Shown here piece after piece: positions 1 through 5,602 of a stretch of 6,212 bases of DNA. The number at the start of each line of letters is the position of its first letter. Position 1 is the first letter of the stretch. Source of the stretch: Prevotella sp. UBA1395 (GTDB taxonomy: Bacteria; Bacteroidota; Bacteroidia; Bacteroidales; Bacteroidaceae); contig DBQL01000057.1 of assembly GCA_002305235.1 (NCBI GenBank), positions 11,655-17,866 on the forward strand, read 5' to 3'. The position numbers were made by a program, and so were the translations under genes. The notes beneath the pieces were generated by a model. It did no database searches. It was not told where the DNA came from and was given only the letters and a program-made list of their open reading frames with translations.

Positions 1-614
1 GCGCCCACGAGTTTCATGGTGTGGATGGAGAAACGGCGGGCGTAAATATCGAGTCTCACGGTATTATTGATCAGCGAGAACGACACAAAGGTGAGCAGGA
101 TGGCCAGCACAAGCAGTCCGATGCCTATCTTGGCCAAATTGCGGTTCACCGCGTCGATGAGGTCTTTCTGGTAGGTAATCTCCGTCACCTTGGGGTATTT
201 CTTCAACTCCGCCGATATCCATCTCAGCGAATCGTTGTTGGCATACTCGCTCCTGAGGGTCAGCTCTATCGACGAGGAGAACGGGTTCACGCCGTCGGTA
301 AACTCTGCCGGGTTGATGCCCATCTGCTTGGTGGCGTCGGCCAGCGCGGCATTCTTGCTGATAAACGCCACATGCTTGATGTAAGGACGCTGCCGAAGGC
401 CCTTACAAACAGCCTGTCCCTCGGGATCGGTCATCTCATGTTCGAGCATCATCGATACCACGAGATTCTCCTTGACATACGAAGACAAATTGCGCCCCGT
501 AAGCGTACAAAATACAACAAGACCTAACAAAATCAGCACAAGGGCTGTACTGATGCAAAGAGTGGCGGCCTGCAGACCCGAACGCCTGCCGGCTGAATGA
601 CGTTTCTTTCCCAT
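1..614 (-). CDS. ftsX: Cell division protein FtsX, N-terminal part (cut by window edge)
   Basis: FtsX is the inner-membrane partner of the ATPase FtsE. Together they form an ABC-type complex at the divisome that controls peptidoglycan hydrolases during septation. This frame is open from the ATG at 614 to the window edge: 204 full codons plus two bases of an alanine codon. A basic N-terminus (MGKKRHSAGRR) is followed by a first membrane segment at about residues 16-38. A periplasmic domain follows (about 40-160), then a second membrane segment (about 160-182). The sequence then reads NNTVRLDIYARRFSIHTMKLVGA, matching the hallmark FtsX stretch after TM2. About 85-90 C-terminal residues with the last two membrane segments would lie outside the window. 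Identification rests on this topology and motif, and confidence is high. A TAnnTTTG promoter lies 34 bases upstream. No ftsE is visible; in Bacteroidota it is often not adjacent. Confidence 0.93.
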   Translation of the reverse strand, partial: MGKKRHSAGRRSGLQAATLCISTALVLILLGLVVFCTLTGRNLSSYVKENLVVSMMLEHEMTDPEGQAVCKGLRQRPYIKHVAFISKNAALADATKQMGINPAEFTDGVNPFSSSIELTLRSEYANNDSLRWISAELKKYPKVTEITYQKDLIDAVNRNLAKIGIGLLVLAILLTFVSFSLINNTVRLDIYARRFSIHTMKLVG

Positions 615-647
615 TTATGAATTGGCAATAGCTATGCAAATTTTGTA

Positions 648-678
648 CAAAAGTAAGAAAATATTAACAACAAAACAA
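648..678 (-). promoter_or_regulatory. Bacteroidota-type promoter of ftsX
   Basis: Read on the minus strand, a perfect -7 element TACTTTTG (648-655) is preceded, after 20 bases, by TTG (676-678) as the -33 element. This matches the TTTG/TAnnTTTG pattern known for the primary sigma factor of Bacteroidota. Transcription would start near 641, giving a leader of about 27 nt before the ATG at 614. Confidence 0.7.
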
Positions 679-739
679 GCCTTTAACGTGCATTAACCAA
701 ATAATGAAGCACCAATCGGCCGGAATCAAAGTTTTTGTT

Positions 740-747
740 TACCTTTG
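740..747 (+). promoter_or_regulatory. -7 element of the radical SAM gene promoter
   Basis: TACCTTTG matches TAnnTTTG and lies 33 bases before the ATG at 781, so the leader would be about 27 nt. I see no good -33 TTTG about 20 bases upstream (the sequence there is GC-rich, around 717-720). The promoter may therefore be weak or activator-dependent. The leader carries the 7-mer TGTCAAA twice (751-757 and 773-779), of unknown meaning. Confidence 0.55.
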
Positions 748-780
748 CCGTGTCAAAACATCTTTAAACTGTTGTCAAAT

Positions 781-1548
781 ATGAGCACCATTATATTTCC
801 AAGTCCGGTCTACGGACCGGTGCACAGCCGCCGGTTGGGCCTGAGTTTGGGCATCAACCTGCTGCCGGGCGACGGCAAGATCTGCAACTTCGACTGCCTT
901 TACTGCGAGATCGGATTCAACAAAGACGGGTTCACACGCACCAAGCACCCCTCGCGCGCGGCCGTGGCCGAGGCCTTGGGGCGACAACTCGAACAGATGC
1001 ACCGCGACGGCAGGCAGCCCGACGTGCTGACCTTCGCCGGCAACGGCGAGCCGACGAGCCACCCCCACTTTGCCGAAATCATCGACGATACCATCTTACT
1101 GCGCGACAAATGGTGCCCCCAAGCCAAAATCAGCGTGCTGAGCAACGCCACCTTCATCGGCCGAAAGGCCGTGCGCGAGGCGTTGCTGCGCGTGGATAAC
1201 AACATTCTCAAGCTCGACACCGTGAGCAACGACTACATCCGCAGGGTGGACCGCCCCACCCAACCGTCGTACGACGTGGAGAAAATCATCGCCAACATGA
1301 AGCTCTTCAAAGGCCGACTCATCGTACAAACCATGTTCATGAAGGGCGACGGCACCGACAATACCGGCGACGATTTCGTGAATCCGTGGATAGAGACGCT
1401 CAAGGAAATCAAACCGCAAAGCGTGATGATCTACACCATTGACCGCGAGACGCCCGACCACAACCTGCAAAAAGCCACGCCACAAGAGCTTGACGGCATA
1501 CGCGACAGGGTGACGGCGGCGGGCATTCCCTGCACGGCATCCTATTGA
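781..1548 (+). CDS. Radical SAM protein, COG0731-type Fe-S oxidoreductase
   Basis: This is a 255-residue radical SAM enzyme. Such proteins bind a [4Fe-4S] cluster and S-adenosylmethionine and start reactions with a 5'-deoxyadenosyl radical. The cluster ligands are visible as C35-N-F-D-C39-L-Y-C42, the CxxxCxxC signature. TFAGNGEPT (84-92) supplies the Gly-rich/GGE-like SAM-binding motif after the second strand. The opening PSPVYGPVHSRRLGLSLGIN is typical of small COG0731 proteins, described as related to wyosine synthetases. The substrate is not known and cannot be read from sequence, and I see no extra cysteine-rich SPASM domain. The frame is open back to a TTG at 745, but I chose ATG 781. 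The protein then begins MSTIIFPSP as in relatives, and 745 lies inside the promoter motif. The gene is divergent from ftsX and probably a single transcription unit. Confidence 0.88.
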   Translation: MSTIIFPSPVYGPVHSRRLGLSLGINLLPGDGKICNFDCLYCEIGFNKDGFTRTKHPSRAAVAEALGRQLEQMHRDGRQPDVLTFAGNGEPTSHPHFAEIIDDTILLRDKWCPQAKISVLSNATFIGRKAVREALLRVDNNILKLDTVSNDYIRRVDRPTQPSYDVEKIIANMKLFKGRLIVQTMFMKGDGTDNTGDDFVNPWIETLKEIKPQSVMIYTIDRETPDHNLQKATPQELDGIRDRVTAAGIPCTASY

Positions 1549-1574
1549 GAAGACAGTAAAAAACGTAAGATTTT

Positions 1575-1588
1575 TCTGAATTTTCAGG
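1575..1588 (+). repeat. Copy 1 of a short direct repeat (TCTGAATTTTCAGG)
   Basis: This near-copy of the element at 1857-1869 differs by one inserted A. Each copy is itself a small inverted repeat (CTGAA-tt-TTCAG here). The two copies bracket 268 bases of repeat-rich, non-coding DNA. Chance is possible for so short a match. Confidence 0.35.
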
Positions 1589-1776
1589 CCCTCGCGCGCC
1601 CGATCGATGAGTCGTAAAAACCTGCGGACTATCGCCTTTTCGCACGGTCTGAAAGTGAAAACGGCCGCATCGCACATCGAAAACCGGCGTTTCTCATCGC
1701 CATCACGCTCTTATCGCAGGCACACCACATTTTTTGGCGCCGAAACAAGGGCCTCATCGCACCGCGAAACGATAGC

Positions 1777-1835
1777 AATGGCAGCGCGATTGGATAGTAA
1801 TCGTCTTGCGATTACTATCCAATCGCGTTGCCGTT
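1777..1835 (+). terminator. Long stem-loop, possible terminator of the radical SAM transcript
   Basis: A perfect 19-bp inverted repeat (1785-1803 and 1809-1827) encloses the 5-base loop TCTTG. Pairing continues outward for about eight more pairs (1777-1784 with 1828-1835), giving about 27 bp. Two of these outer pairs are G-T: 1784/1828 and 1779/1833. They become G-U wobbles in plus-strand RNA but A-C mismatches in minus-strand RNA, so the full stem favours the plus strand. The right arm ends in TTTTT (1834-1838). That fits a Rho-independent terminator for the upstream gene, although it lies 230 bases past its stop codon and the stem is unusually long. An RNase III processing site or a mobile-repeat remnant are alternatives. 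Confidence 0.5.
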
Positions 1836-1856
1836 TTTGTCAAATTATTACAGAAC

Positions 1857-1869
1857 TCTGATTTTCAGG
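1857..1869 (+). repeat. Copy 2 of a short direct repeat (TCTGATTTTCAGG)
   Basis: This is the partner of 1575-1588, with the inner inverted repeat CTGA-ttt-TCAG. Just outside it, ATTAC (1846-1850) and GTAAT (1869-1873) can also pair, so it sits at the tip of a larger weak hairpin. Confidence 0.35.
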
Positions 1870-1890
1870 TAATTACAAAAGACCGTTTTA

Positions 1891-1937
1891 GCGCGAAAAA
1901 AGCGGCCTGCAGGTCGCCGAAACAGAATTTTTCGCGC
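1891..1937 (-). terminator. Nested inverted repeats, possible terminator of the HD gene
   Basis: An outer 10-bp perfect inverted repeat pairs GCGCGAAAAA (1891-1900) with TTTTTCGCGC (1928-1937). Inside is a second one centred on CCTGCAGG (1902-1917). Read on the minus strand, the direction of the HD gene ending at 2011, the inner hairpin is followed directly by six T (complement of A1896-1901). This is the classic terminator order. The inner stem has one A-C mismatch on that strand (1905/1914), so the call is tentative. Confidence 0.35.
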
Positions 1938-2010
1938 ATGAGAGCGAGTTATTCAAATTATTTCATTGGAATTTCCCGGCCCGCAAACGGGCTTCCGGCC
2001 ACGATATCGG

Positions 2011-2658
2011 TCAGTCGGTCTTCTTATCGAAATGGGGCCTGAACACATCCATCATGCGGTACATCCGTTCCAGTTCCACGGGATCGGTGGTCTCGTTGAC
2101 CACCGTTTGGGCAAACCCCACCATAGCCTTGGCCTCGGGGGTGCGGAGGTATTTCTCGTCCAAGCACCATGTGCCGAGGCGCAAACGGTCAAGGGCATCG
2201 GCATCCTTGAACACGTGATACACCTCTAACCACTGCCGGGCGCGGTCGCCACCTTTCCTCAGGATGAGACGGTTGCCGAGGTCGTCGTCGCGGTCGTGAT
2301 ATTTGATCGACTCGTATGCCTCGCCCAAGAAGTCGAGGCTCCCACCGTGACAATAGGTGCGGTAATACTGCGCCGCACGGCCGCCATGCCCCACGTCCAA
2401 GTAGTTGTCCTTGCGCCGGGTGTCGTGAAAGATGGCGGCATGTGCCAGAGCCGCCAGCGATCGCTCGTTCATGCCACGCTGATGGCCTATGCGCAGGGCA
2501 TGGAGCAGTACACGCTCGCAATGGCCCTGTGTGTGGATGTCGATGTTGCCGGGTATCTCCCAAAACTCCACACACGCTTCCATATATCCCGCCCAGTGGA
2601 TGAAGAGCTGCCTCACCCGTGGCGACTGGTCGTCGATGATGCTCGAAGGTATATTCAT
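2011..2658 (-). CDS. HD-domain metal-dependent phosphohydrolase
   Basis: This 215-residue protein of the HD superfamily belongs to a group of metal-dependent phosphohydrolases acting on nucleotides, signalling nucleotides or other phosphate esters. Expected metal ligands are visible in order. H46 lies in GHCERVLLHAL, H78-D79 in AAIFHDTRR, and D154 in VFKDADALDRLRLG. H91 (VGHGGRAA) and H121 (IKYHDRDDD) are further candidate ligands. The domain fills most of the chain and there is no signal peptide or membrane segment, so a soluble cytoplasmic enzyme is expected. The substrate cannot be deduced. The ATG at 2658 is well supported by a strong promoter ending 11 bases upstream. It is transcribed divergently from the TPR-like gene, and the two share a 79-bp promoter region. 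Confidence 0.85.
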   Translation of the reverse strand: MNIPSSIIDDQSPRVRQLFIHWAGYMEACVEFWEIPGNIDIHTQGHCERVLLHALRIGHQRGMNERSLAALAHAAIFHDTRRKDNYLDVGHGGRAAQYYRTYCHGGSLDFLGEAYESIKYHDRDDDLGNRLILRKGGDRARQWLEVYHVFKDADALDRLRLGTWCLDEKYLRTPEAKAMVGFAQTVVNETTDPVELERMYRMMDVFRPHFDKKTD

Positions 2659-2668
2659 TGTATGATTG

Positions 2669-2700
2669 CAAAAATACGAAAAAAGTCATATCAGGTCAAA
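2669..2700 (-). promoter_or_regulatory. Promoter of the HD-domain gene
   Basis: On the minus strand, TATTTTTG (2669-2676) is a perfect -7 element, and TTTG (2697-2700) lies 20 bases upstream as the -33 element. This is the best full promoter in the window. Predicted initiation is near 2662, so the leader would be only a few bases. The promoter faces away from the plus-strand -7 element at 2710-2717. Confidence 0.7.
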
Positions 2701-2709
2701 TTATTTCAC

Positions 2710-2717
2710 TATATTTG
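2710..2717 (+). promoter_or_regulatory. -7 element of the TPR-like gene promoter
   Basis: TATATTTG matches TAnnTTTG. No clear -33 TTTG sits about 20 bases upstream. The predicted start near 2724 leaves about 14 nt of leader. Its last three bases overlap a perfect inverted repeat at 2715-2733. Confidence 0.5.
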
Positions 2718-2733
2718 CATCAAAAGGATGCAA
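2715..2733. repeat. Perfect 7-bp inverted repeat over the promoter/start region
   Basis: TTGCATC (2715-2721) and GATGCAA (2727-2733) are perfect inverted copies separated by AAAAG. The repeat begins inside the -7 element and ends four bases before the ATG at 2738. It also spans the purine-rich AAGGA (2724-2728) that could act as ribosome binding site. It could be a dimeric repressor operator, or a leader hairpin if transcription starts further upstream than predicted. Confidence 0.45.
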
Positions 2734-2737
2734 GAAA

Positions 2738-3562
2738 ATGGACACGATAGCATTTTGGGATATAGACAGGCTGTTCAAGAAAAAGCTGAAGGCGGGAGCC
2801 ATCGACGAGGCACGGCGATTGCTCTACAACATGACCGTGGCCTATCCGCAAATCGACGACAACGACCTTGCGGGCAACAAGGCCATCATTCATAACGCGT
2901 TGGGGCTCGACAAAGCGGTGCCCAACTTCAACCTTGCCTACTTCGTGCCATACGCCATGCAGCTTGCCGACAGCGACTGGAAGGGCGAACGGCGCAACGG
3001 GCGCGTGATTCCCTCATTGGGACAGCGCATCACCAACAGGCTGATGAGCGGCATCGCCGAGCGGCCCGACAATTATATCAAGGGTGTGATGCCTTTCTTT
3101 CGCAAGGCGTTGCAGCACAACCCGAGCAACAAAGACAACCTGCGGCATCTCGCACGACTGTATGTCAGGGTGAAGCTCAAGGCGCAAGCGGTGAACATCT
3201 ACAAGCAACTGCTGCGCAATTACAACGACAGTTACCTCTACGCCGAGCTTGCCGAGCTGATGGATGAGCCGCAACACAAGGTGGCACTGCTCTGTCAGGC
3301 CATCGCGAGACAGAACAAAGAGGCCTTCAACATGGGCAACAGACTGCGACTGGCAGAGCTGCTTCAGATGCCCGAACCCACGCGCGCCGCATACGAGATC
3401 AGGCAAAGCATGGCGGCACGGCAGAAGGCCGGACAGCCCATACCGGCCAACGTGGAGCGTATAGCGAGGATTCTCAACGACTTTACGCCTGTCAGCGAGG
3501 CCGAGCAGAAACTCTACTATGAGCGCATGAAACCCTTGGCCGATCGAATCATCAACAGCTGA
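2738..3562 (+). CDS. TPR-like helical-repeat protein (resembles the TPR module of TOTE-type S1/CSD proteins)
   Basis: This soluble 274-residue, helix-rich protein has no signal peptide or membrane segment. The start MDTIAFWDIDRLFKKKLKAG is followed by TPR-like helical pairs, clearest at about 119-210, including DNLRHLARLYVRVKLKAQAV and the next helix. From memory, three parts resemble the TPR region (DUF7017 type) of larger TOTE conflict-system proteins that carry a C-terminal S1/cold-shock-like domain. These are the start, the block around 65-105 (DSDW...NGRVIPSLGQRI) and the tail YYERMKPLADRIINS. Here the chain stops about where that nucleic-acid-binding domain would begin. The family call is an inference and the function is unknown; such repeats usually mediate protein binding. 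I chose ATG 2738 (AAGGA nearby) because upstream codons lie in the promoter. It probably forms an operon with the next gene, 45 bp away. Confidence 0.72.
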   Translation: MDTIAFWDIDRLFKKKLKAGAIDEARRLLYNMTVAYPQIDDNDLAGNKAIIHNALGLDKAVPNFNLAYFVPYAMQLADSDWKGERRNGRVIPSLGQRITNRLMSGIAERPDNYIKGVMPFFRKALQHNPSNKDNLRHLARLYVRVKLKAQAVNIYKQLLRNYNDSYLYAELAELMDEPQHKVALLCQAIARQNKEAFNMGNRLRLAELLQMPEPTRAAYEIRQSMAARQKAGQPIPANVERIARILNDFTPVSEAEQKLYYERMKPLADRIINS

Positions 3563-3607
3563 GACCGGCGACATATCGGTCGAAACAAGTATCACTGACG
3601 GTATCTC

Positions 3608-4759
3608 ATGAAAAAAACAAACATCAAAATCGGCCCCGCCACCAAGGAACAGGCGGCCGAGATAGCATCGCTCATCATGACAGCGATGAACCATGACTGT
3701 TGCAAGAACTTCGCCGGCGAGCACCGTTCGTTAGACGATTTTCACCGGATGATGACCGAACTGGTGGGCATGGAACATAGCCAGTACAGCTATCGCAACA
3801 CCACGGTGGCCACAACGGGCCGCAGCCAACTGGCGGGAATATGCGTAGGCTATGACGGCAAAGACCTGCGCCGACTGCGCGAGGCGTTCCTCGAGGCCGC
3901 CCGCAGCCATCTCGGCCGCAGCCTCGAGGGCATGGACGACGAGACTCGGGCGGGCGAATACTATGTGGACTCGCTGGCCGTGAAGCCCGAATACCGAGGG
4001 CAGGGCATTGCCCGGCGACTGTTGCGCACGGTGATCGAGGCCCACGGCGACCATCAGCCCATCGGACTGCTGGTAGACCAAGGCAACGCCGATGCCCAAA
4101 GGTTGTACCAACGGGTGGGATTCCGGCATGTGGACGACACCCGATGGGGCGGACACGCGATGTGGCATCTGCAGTATCCCGTGAAATGCGCGTGGGCAAG
4201 GGCCGACGAGCTATCGGAGAAATACCACGATGAACAATGGGGTGTGCCGGTGCATGACGAGCGCACGCATTACATGTTCTTGCTCATGGAGTCGATGTCG
4301 TGCGGACTTTCATGGCAGATGATGCTTAAGCGGCAGGAGATCTTCAGGCATTGTTTCGCGGGATTTGACGCCGACACGGTGGCAAGGTTTACCGATACCG
4401 ACGTGGACCGCATCTTGCAAACCGAGGGAATGATTCGCTCGCGTCGCAAGGTCGAGGGCATGATTGCCAATGCGAGGGCATTTGTGAGGGTGGCCGCCGA
4501 GTTTGGATCGTTCGACAAATATATATGGAGTTTCACCCAAGGGCAGTCGATTATCTATCCGTCGCACGCCGACCAATGGGTGACGCGTAACGAGCTGTCC
4601 GACCGCGTGGCACGCGACCTGAAACAACGGGGATTCTGCTACGTAGGTTCTACCATTATATATAGTCACCTGCAGGCCATAGGCATCATCAATGACCACC
4701 ATCCCGGCTGCTTCAGGTATGCCGAACTGGCACGCGGGTGCACGGTGGCGGAGGAATAA
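3608..4759 (+). CDS. tag: Fusion: GNAT acetyltransferase + DNA-3-methyladenine glycosylase I (Tag)
   Basis: This 383-residue two-domain protein carries a GNAT N-acetyltransferase at residues 1-190. The acetyl-CoA-binding motif A is LAVKPEYRGQGIARRLL (123-139; R130, G131, G133, A135) and motif B is GNADAQRLYQRVGF (159-172). Its acceptor is unknown. Residues 192-383 match the whole of E. coli Tag, which excises 3-methyladenine from alkylated DNA. The zinc ligands are present as C194, H207, H364 and C368, in nearly the spacing of E. coli C4/H17/H175/C179. E228 corresponds to base-recognition residue E38, and W235 in GLSW is conserved. Both halves look intact. The linker is two or three residues. 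A GTG (V192) at 4181 sits where a free Tag would begin. The upstream TPR gene ends 45 bp away with no terminator between. No Shine-Dalgarno is obvious before ATG 3608. Confidence 0.9.
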   Translation: MKKTNIKIGPATKEQAAEIASLIMTAMNHDCCKNFAGEHRSLDDFHRMMTELVGMEHSQYSYRNTTVATTGRSQLAGICVGYDGKDLRRLREAFLEAARSHLGRSLEGMDDETRAGEYYVDSLAVKPEYRGQGIARRLLRTVIEAHGDHQPIGLLVDQGNADAQRLYQRVGFRHVDDTRWGGHAMWHLQYPVKCAWARADELSEKYHDEQWGVPVHDERTHYMFLLMESMSCGLSWQMMLKRQEIFRHCFAGFDADTVARFTDTDVDRILQTEGMIRSRRKVEGMIANARAFVRVAAEFGSFDKYIWSFTQGQSIIYPSHADQWVTRNELSDRVARDLKQRGFCYVGSTIIYSHLQAIGIINDHHPGCFRYAELARGCTVAEE

Positions 4760-4763
4760 AAAA

Positions 4764-4802
4764 ATGCGGGCAGGGAATCGTCATGCCATTCCTTGCCCGC
4801 AT
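4764..4802 (-). terminator. Terminator hairpin between convergent genes
   Basis: A 15-bp stem pairs 4764-4778 with 4788-4802, with one G-T pair (4773/4793) and a 9-base loop. On the minus strand it is followed by seven T (complement of A4758-4764), giving a good intrinsic terminator for the dehydrogenase gene ending at 4824. The T-run overlaps the TAA stop codon of the convergent GNAT-Tag gene. On the plus strand the stem has a G-U wobble but no following T-run. It may still help end the plus-strand transcript. Confidence 0.75.
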
Positions 4803-4823
4803 CATGTTGGGATATATAGGTGC

Positions 4824-5570
4824 TTATTCCCTTACGATAAAGCTGCCATTGGCCTGATGGGTGGCCAAGATGAGCACCTCGGCAATTTGGACATGCTCGG
4901 GAGCCGAGGCGGCATAATAGGCCACATCGGCAATATCGTTGCCCGTGAGCGGCTTGACACCCTTATACACACTGTCGGCACGCGTGGTGTCGCCGTGGAA
5001 TCGCACATTGCTGAAATTGGTTTCGACCAGTCCCGGCTTGAGGTTGGTGACACGCACGGCCGAATGGGCCACATCTATGCGCAGGCCGTCGGACAGGGCT
5101 TTCACCGCAGCCTTCGTGGCGCAATACACGTTTCCGCCCTGATAGGCGGCATCTCCGGCCACGCTGCCCACATTGATCACATGGCCGCGGTTGCGACTTA
5201 TCATTCCCGGCACGATGAGACGGGTCATGGTGAGCAGGCCCTTGATATTGGTGTCGATCATCCGATCCCAGTCGTCGACATCGCCCTCATACTCGGGCTC
5301 GAGTCCCTGAGCGAGTCCGGCATTGTTGATCAGCACGTCAATGACCTTCCAATCATCGGGCAAAGCCTCGATGGCACGACGCGAAGCCTCACGGTCTCGG
5401 ACATCGAAACAGAGGGTGAGCACCTCGGCATCGAGGCTGGATTTGAGCTTTTCCAACAGGTCGGCACGACGCCCCGTGGCAATGACACGATAGCCGCCCT
5501 CGGCAAATTTGCGGGCACAGGCCTCGCCAATGCCACTCGTCGCGCCCGTAATCAATACTGTACGTTTCAT
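4824..5570 (-). CDS. ydfG: YdfG-like NADP-dependent short-chain dehydrogenase
   Basis: This 248-residue classical SDR oxidoreductase has every catalytic element in place. These are the cofactor loop TGATSGIG (8-15), the ATGRR motif after strand 2 that favours NADP(H), NNAG (82-85), N108, catalytic S136 in NVGSVAG, and Y149-x-x-x-K153 in YCATKAAV. The length and stretches such as DWDRMIDTNIKGLLTMTR, GGNVYCATKA and PGLVETNFSNVRF closely resemble E. coli YdfG. YdfG oxidises L-serine, L-allo-threonine and related 3-hydroxy acids and also reduces malonic semialdehyde. Exact substrate here is inferred. The open frame reaches back to an ATG at 5654, whose extra 28 residues look like a signal peptide. 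I chose ATG 5570 because SDRs start at this beta strand (MKRTVLITG) and a promoter motif lies between the two. It is a single gene, convergent with GNAT-Tag and divergent from the lipoprotein gene. Confidence 0.9.
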   Translation of the reverse strand: MKRTVLITGATSGIGEACARKFAEGGYRVIATGRRADLLEKLKSSLDAEVLTLCFDVRDREASRRAIEALPDDWKVIDVLINNAGLAQGLEPEYEGDVDDWDRMIDTNIKGLLTMTRLIVPGMISRNRGHVINVGSVAGDAAYQGGNVYCATKAAVKALSDGLRIDVAHSAVRVTNLKPGLVETNFSNVRFHGDTTRADSVYKGVKPLTGNDIADVAYYAASAPEHVQIAEVLILATHQANGSFIVRE

Positions 5571-5602
5571 ATTCAATAATTGTTTTGAACCGATATTGCA
5601 CG

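Larger units (their letters stand above)
1549..2010. other. 462-bp structured intergenic region without a credible gene
   Basis: This gap lies between the ends of two convergent genes (radical SAM, plus; HD protein, minus). Short open frames exist, but none has a recognisable protein, a plausible ribosome binding site or neighbour-like codon use. I find no exact TAnnTTTG element on either strand, so nothing suggests an independent transcript start. It holds at least three inverted repeats: 1777-1835, 1891-1937, and GCCCG-caaa-CGGGC at 1979-1992. The pentamer ATCGC occurs six times between 1631 and 1826. A 13-14 base element occurs at 1575-1588 and again at 1857-1869. It is best read as back-to-back 3' untranslated regions with terminators. 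A degenerate dispersed repeat is the alternative. Confidence 0.6.

Noticed and set aside
21..527. Plus-strand open frame of 168 codons over the ftsX region
   Set aside because: The minus strand encodes FtsX with two membrane segments and the conserved post-TM2 motif. The plus frame shows no motif.
745..780. TTG start extending the radical SAM protein by 12 residues
   Set aside because: The TTG is the end of the -7 promoter element, and the ATG at 781 gives the N-terminus expected for the family.
1096..1677. Minus-strand open frame of 193 codons opposite the radical SAM gene
   Set aside because: It is antisense to a gene with a clear CxxxCxxC motif and has no motif of its own.
1631..1826. 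Possible CRISPR array from the repeated ATCGC motif
   Set aside because: The unit is only five to eight bases with irregular spacing, there are no 25-35 base repeats, and no cas genes are present.
1607..2042. Two overlapping plus-strand open frames in the 462-bp gap
   Set aside because: They run through the inverted repeats, have no promoter motif or ribosome binding site, and give basic, low-complexity products without family resemblance. The second runs into the HD gene.
3014..3724. Minus-strand open frame of 236 codons across the TPR and GNAT genes
   Set aside because: It lies opposite two coherent genes and spans their junction, with no recognisable domain or promoter.
4692..5579. Plus-strand open frame of 295 codons opposite the ydfG-like gene
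   Set aside because: It is antisense to a complete SDR with all catalytic motifs, shows no family pattern and overlaps the end of the GNAT-Tag gene. It is a by-product of GC-rich codon use.
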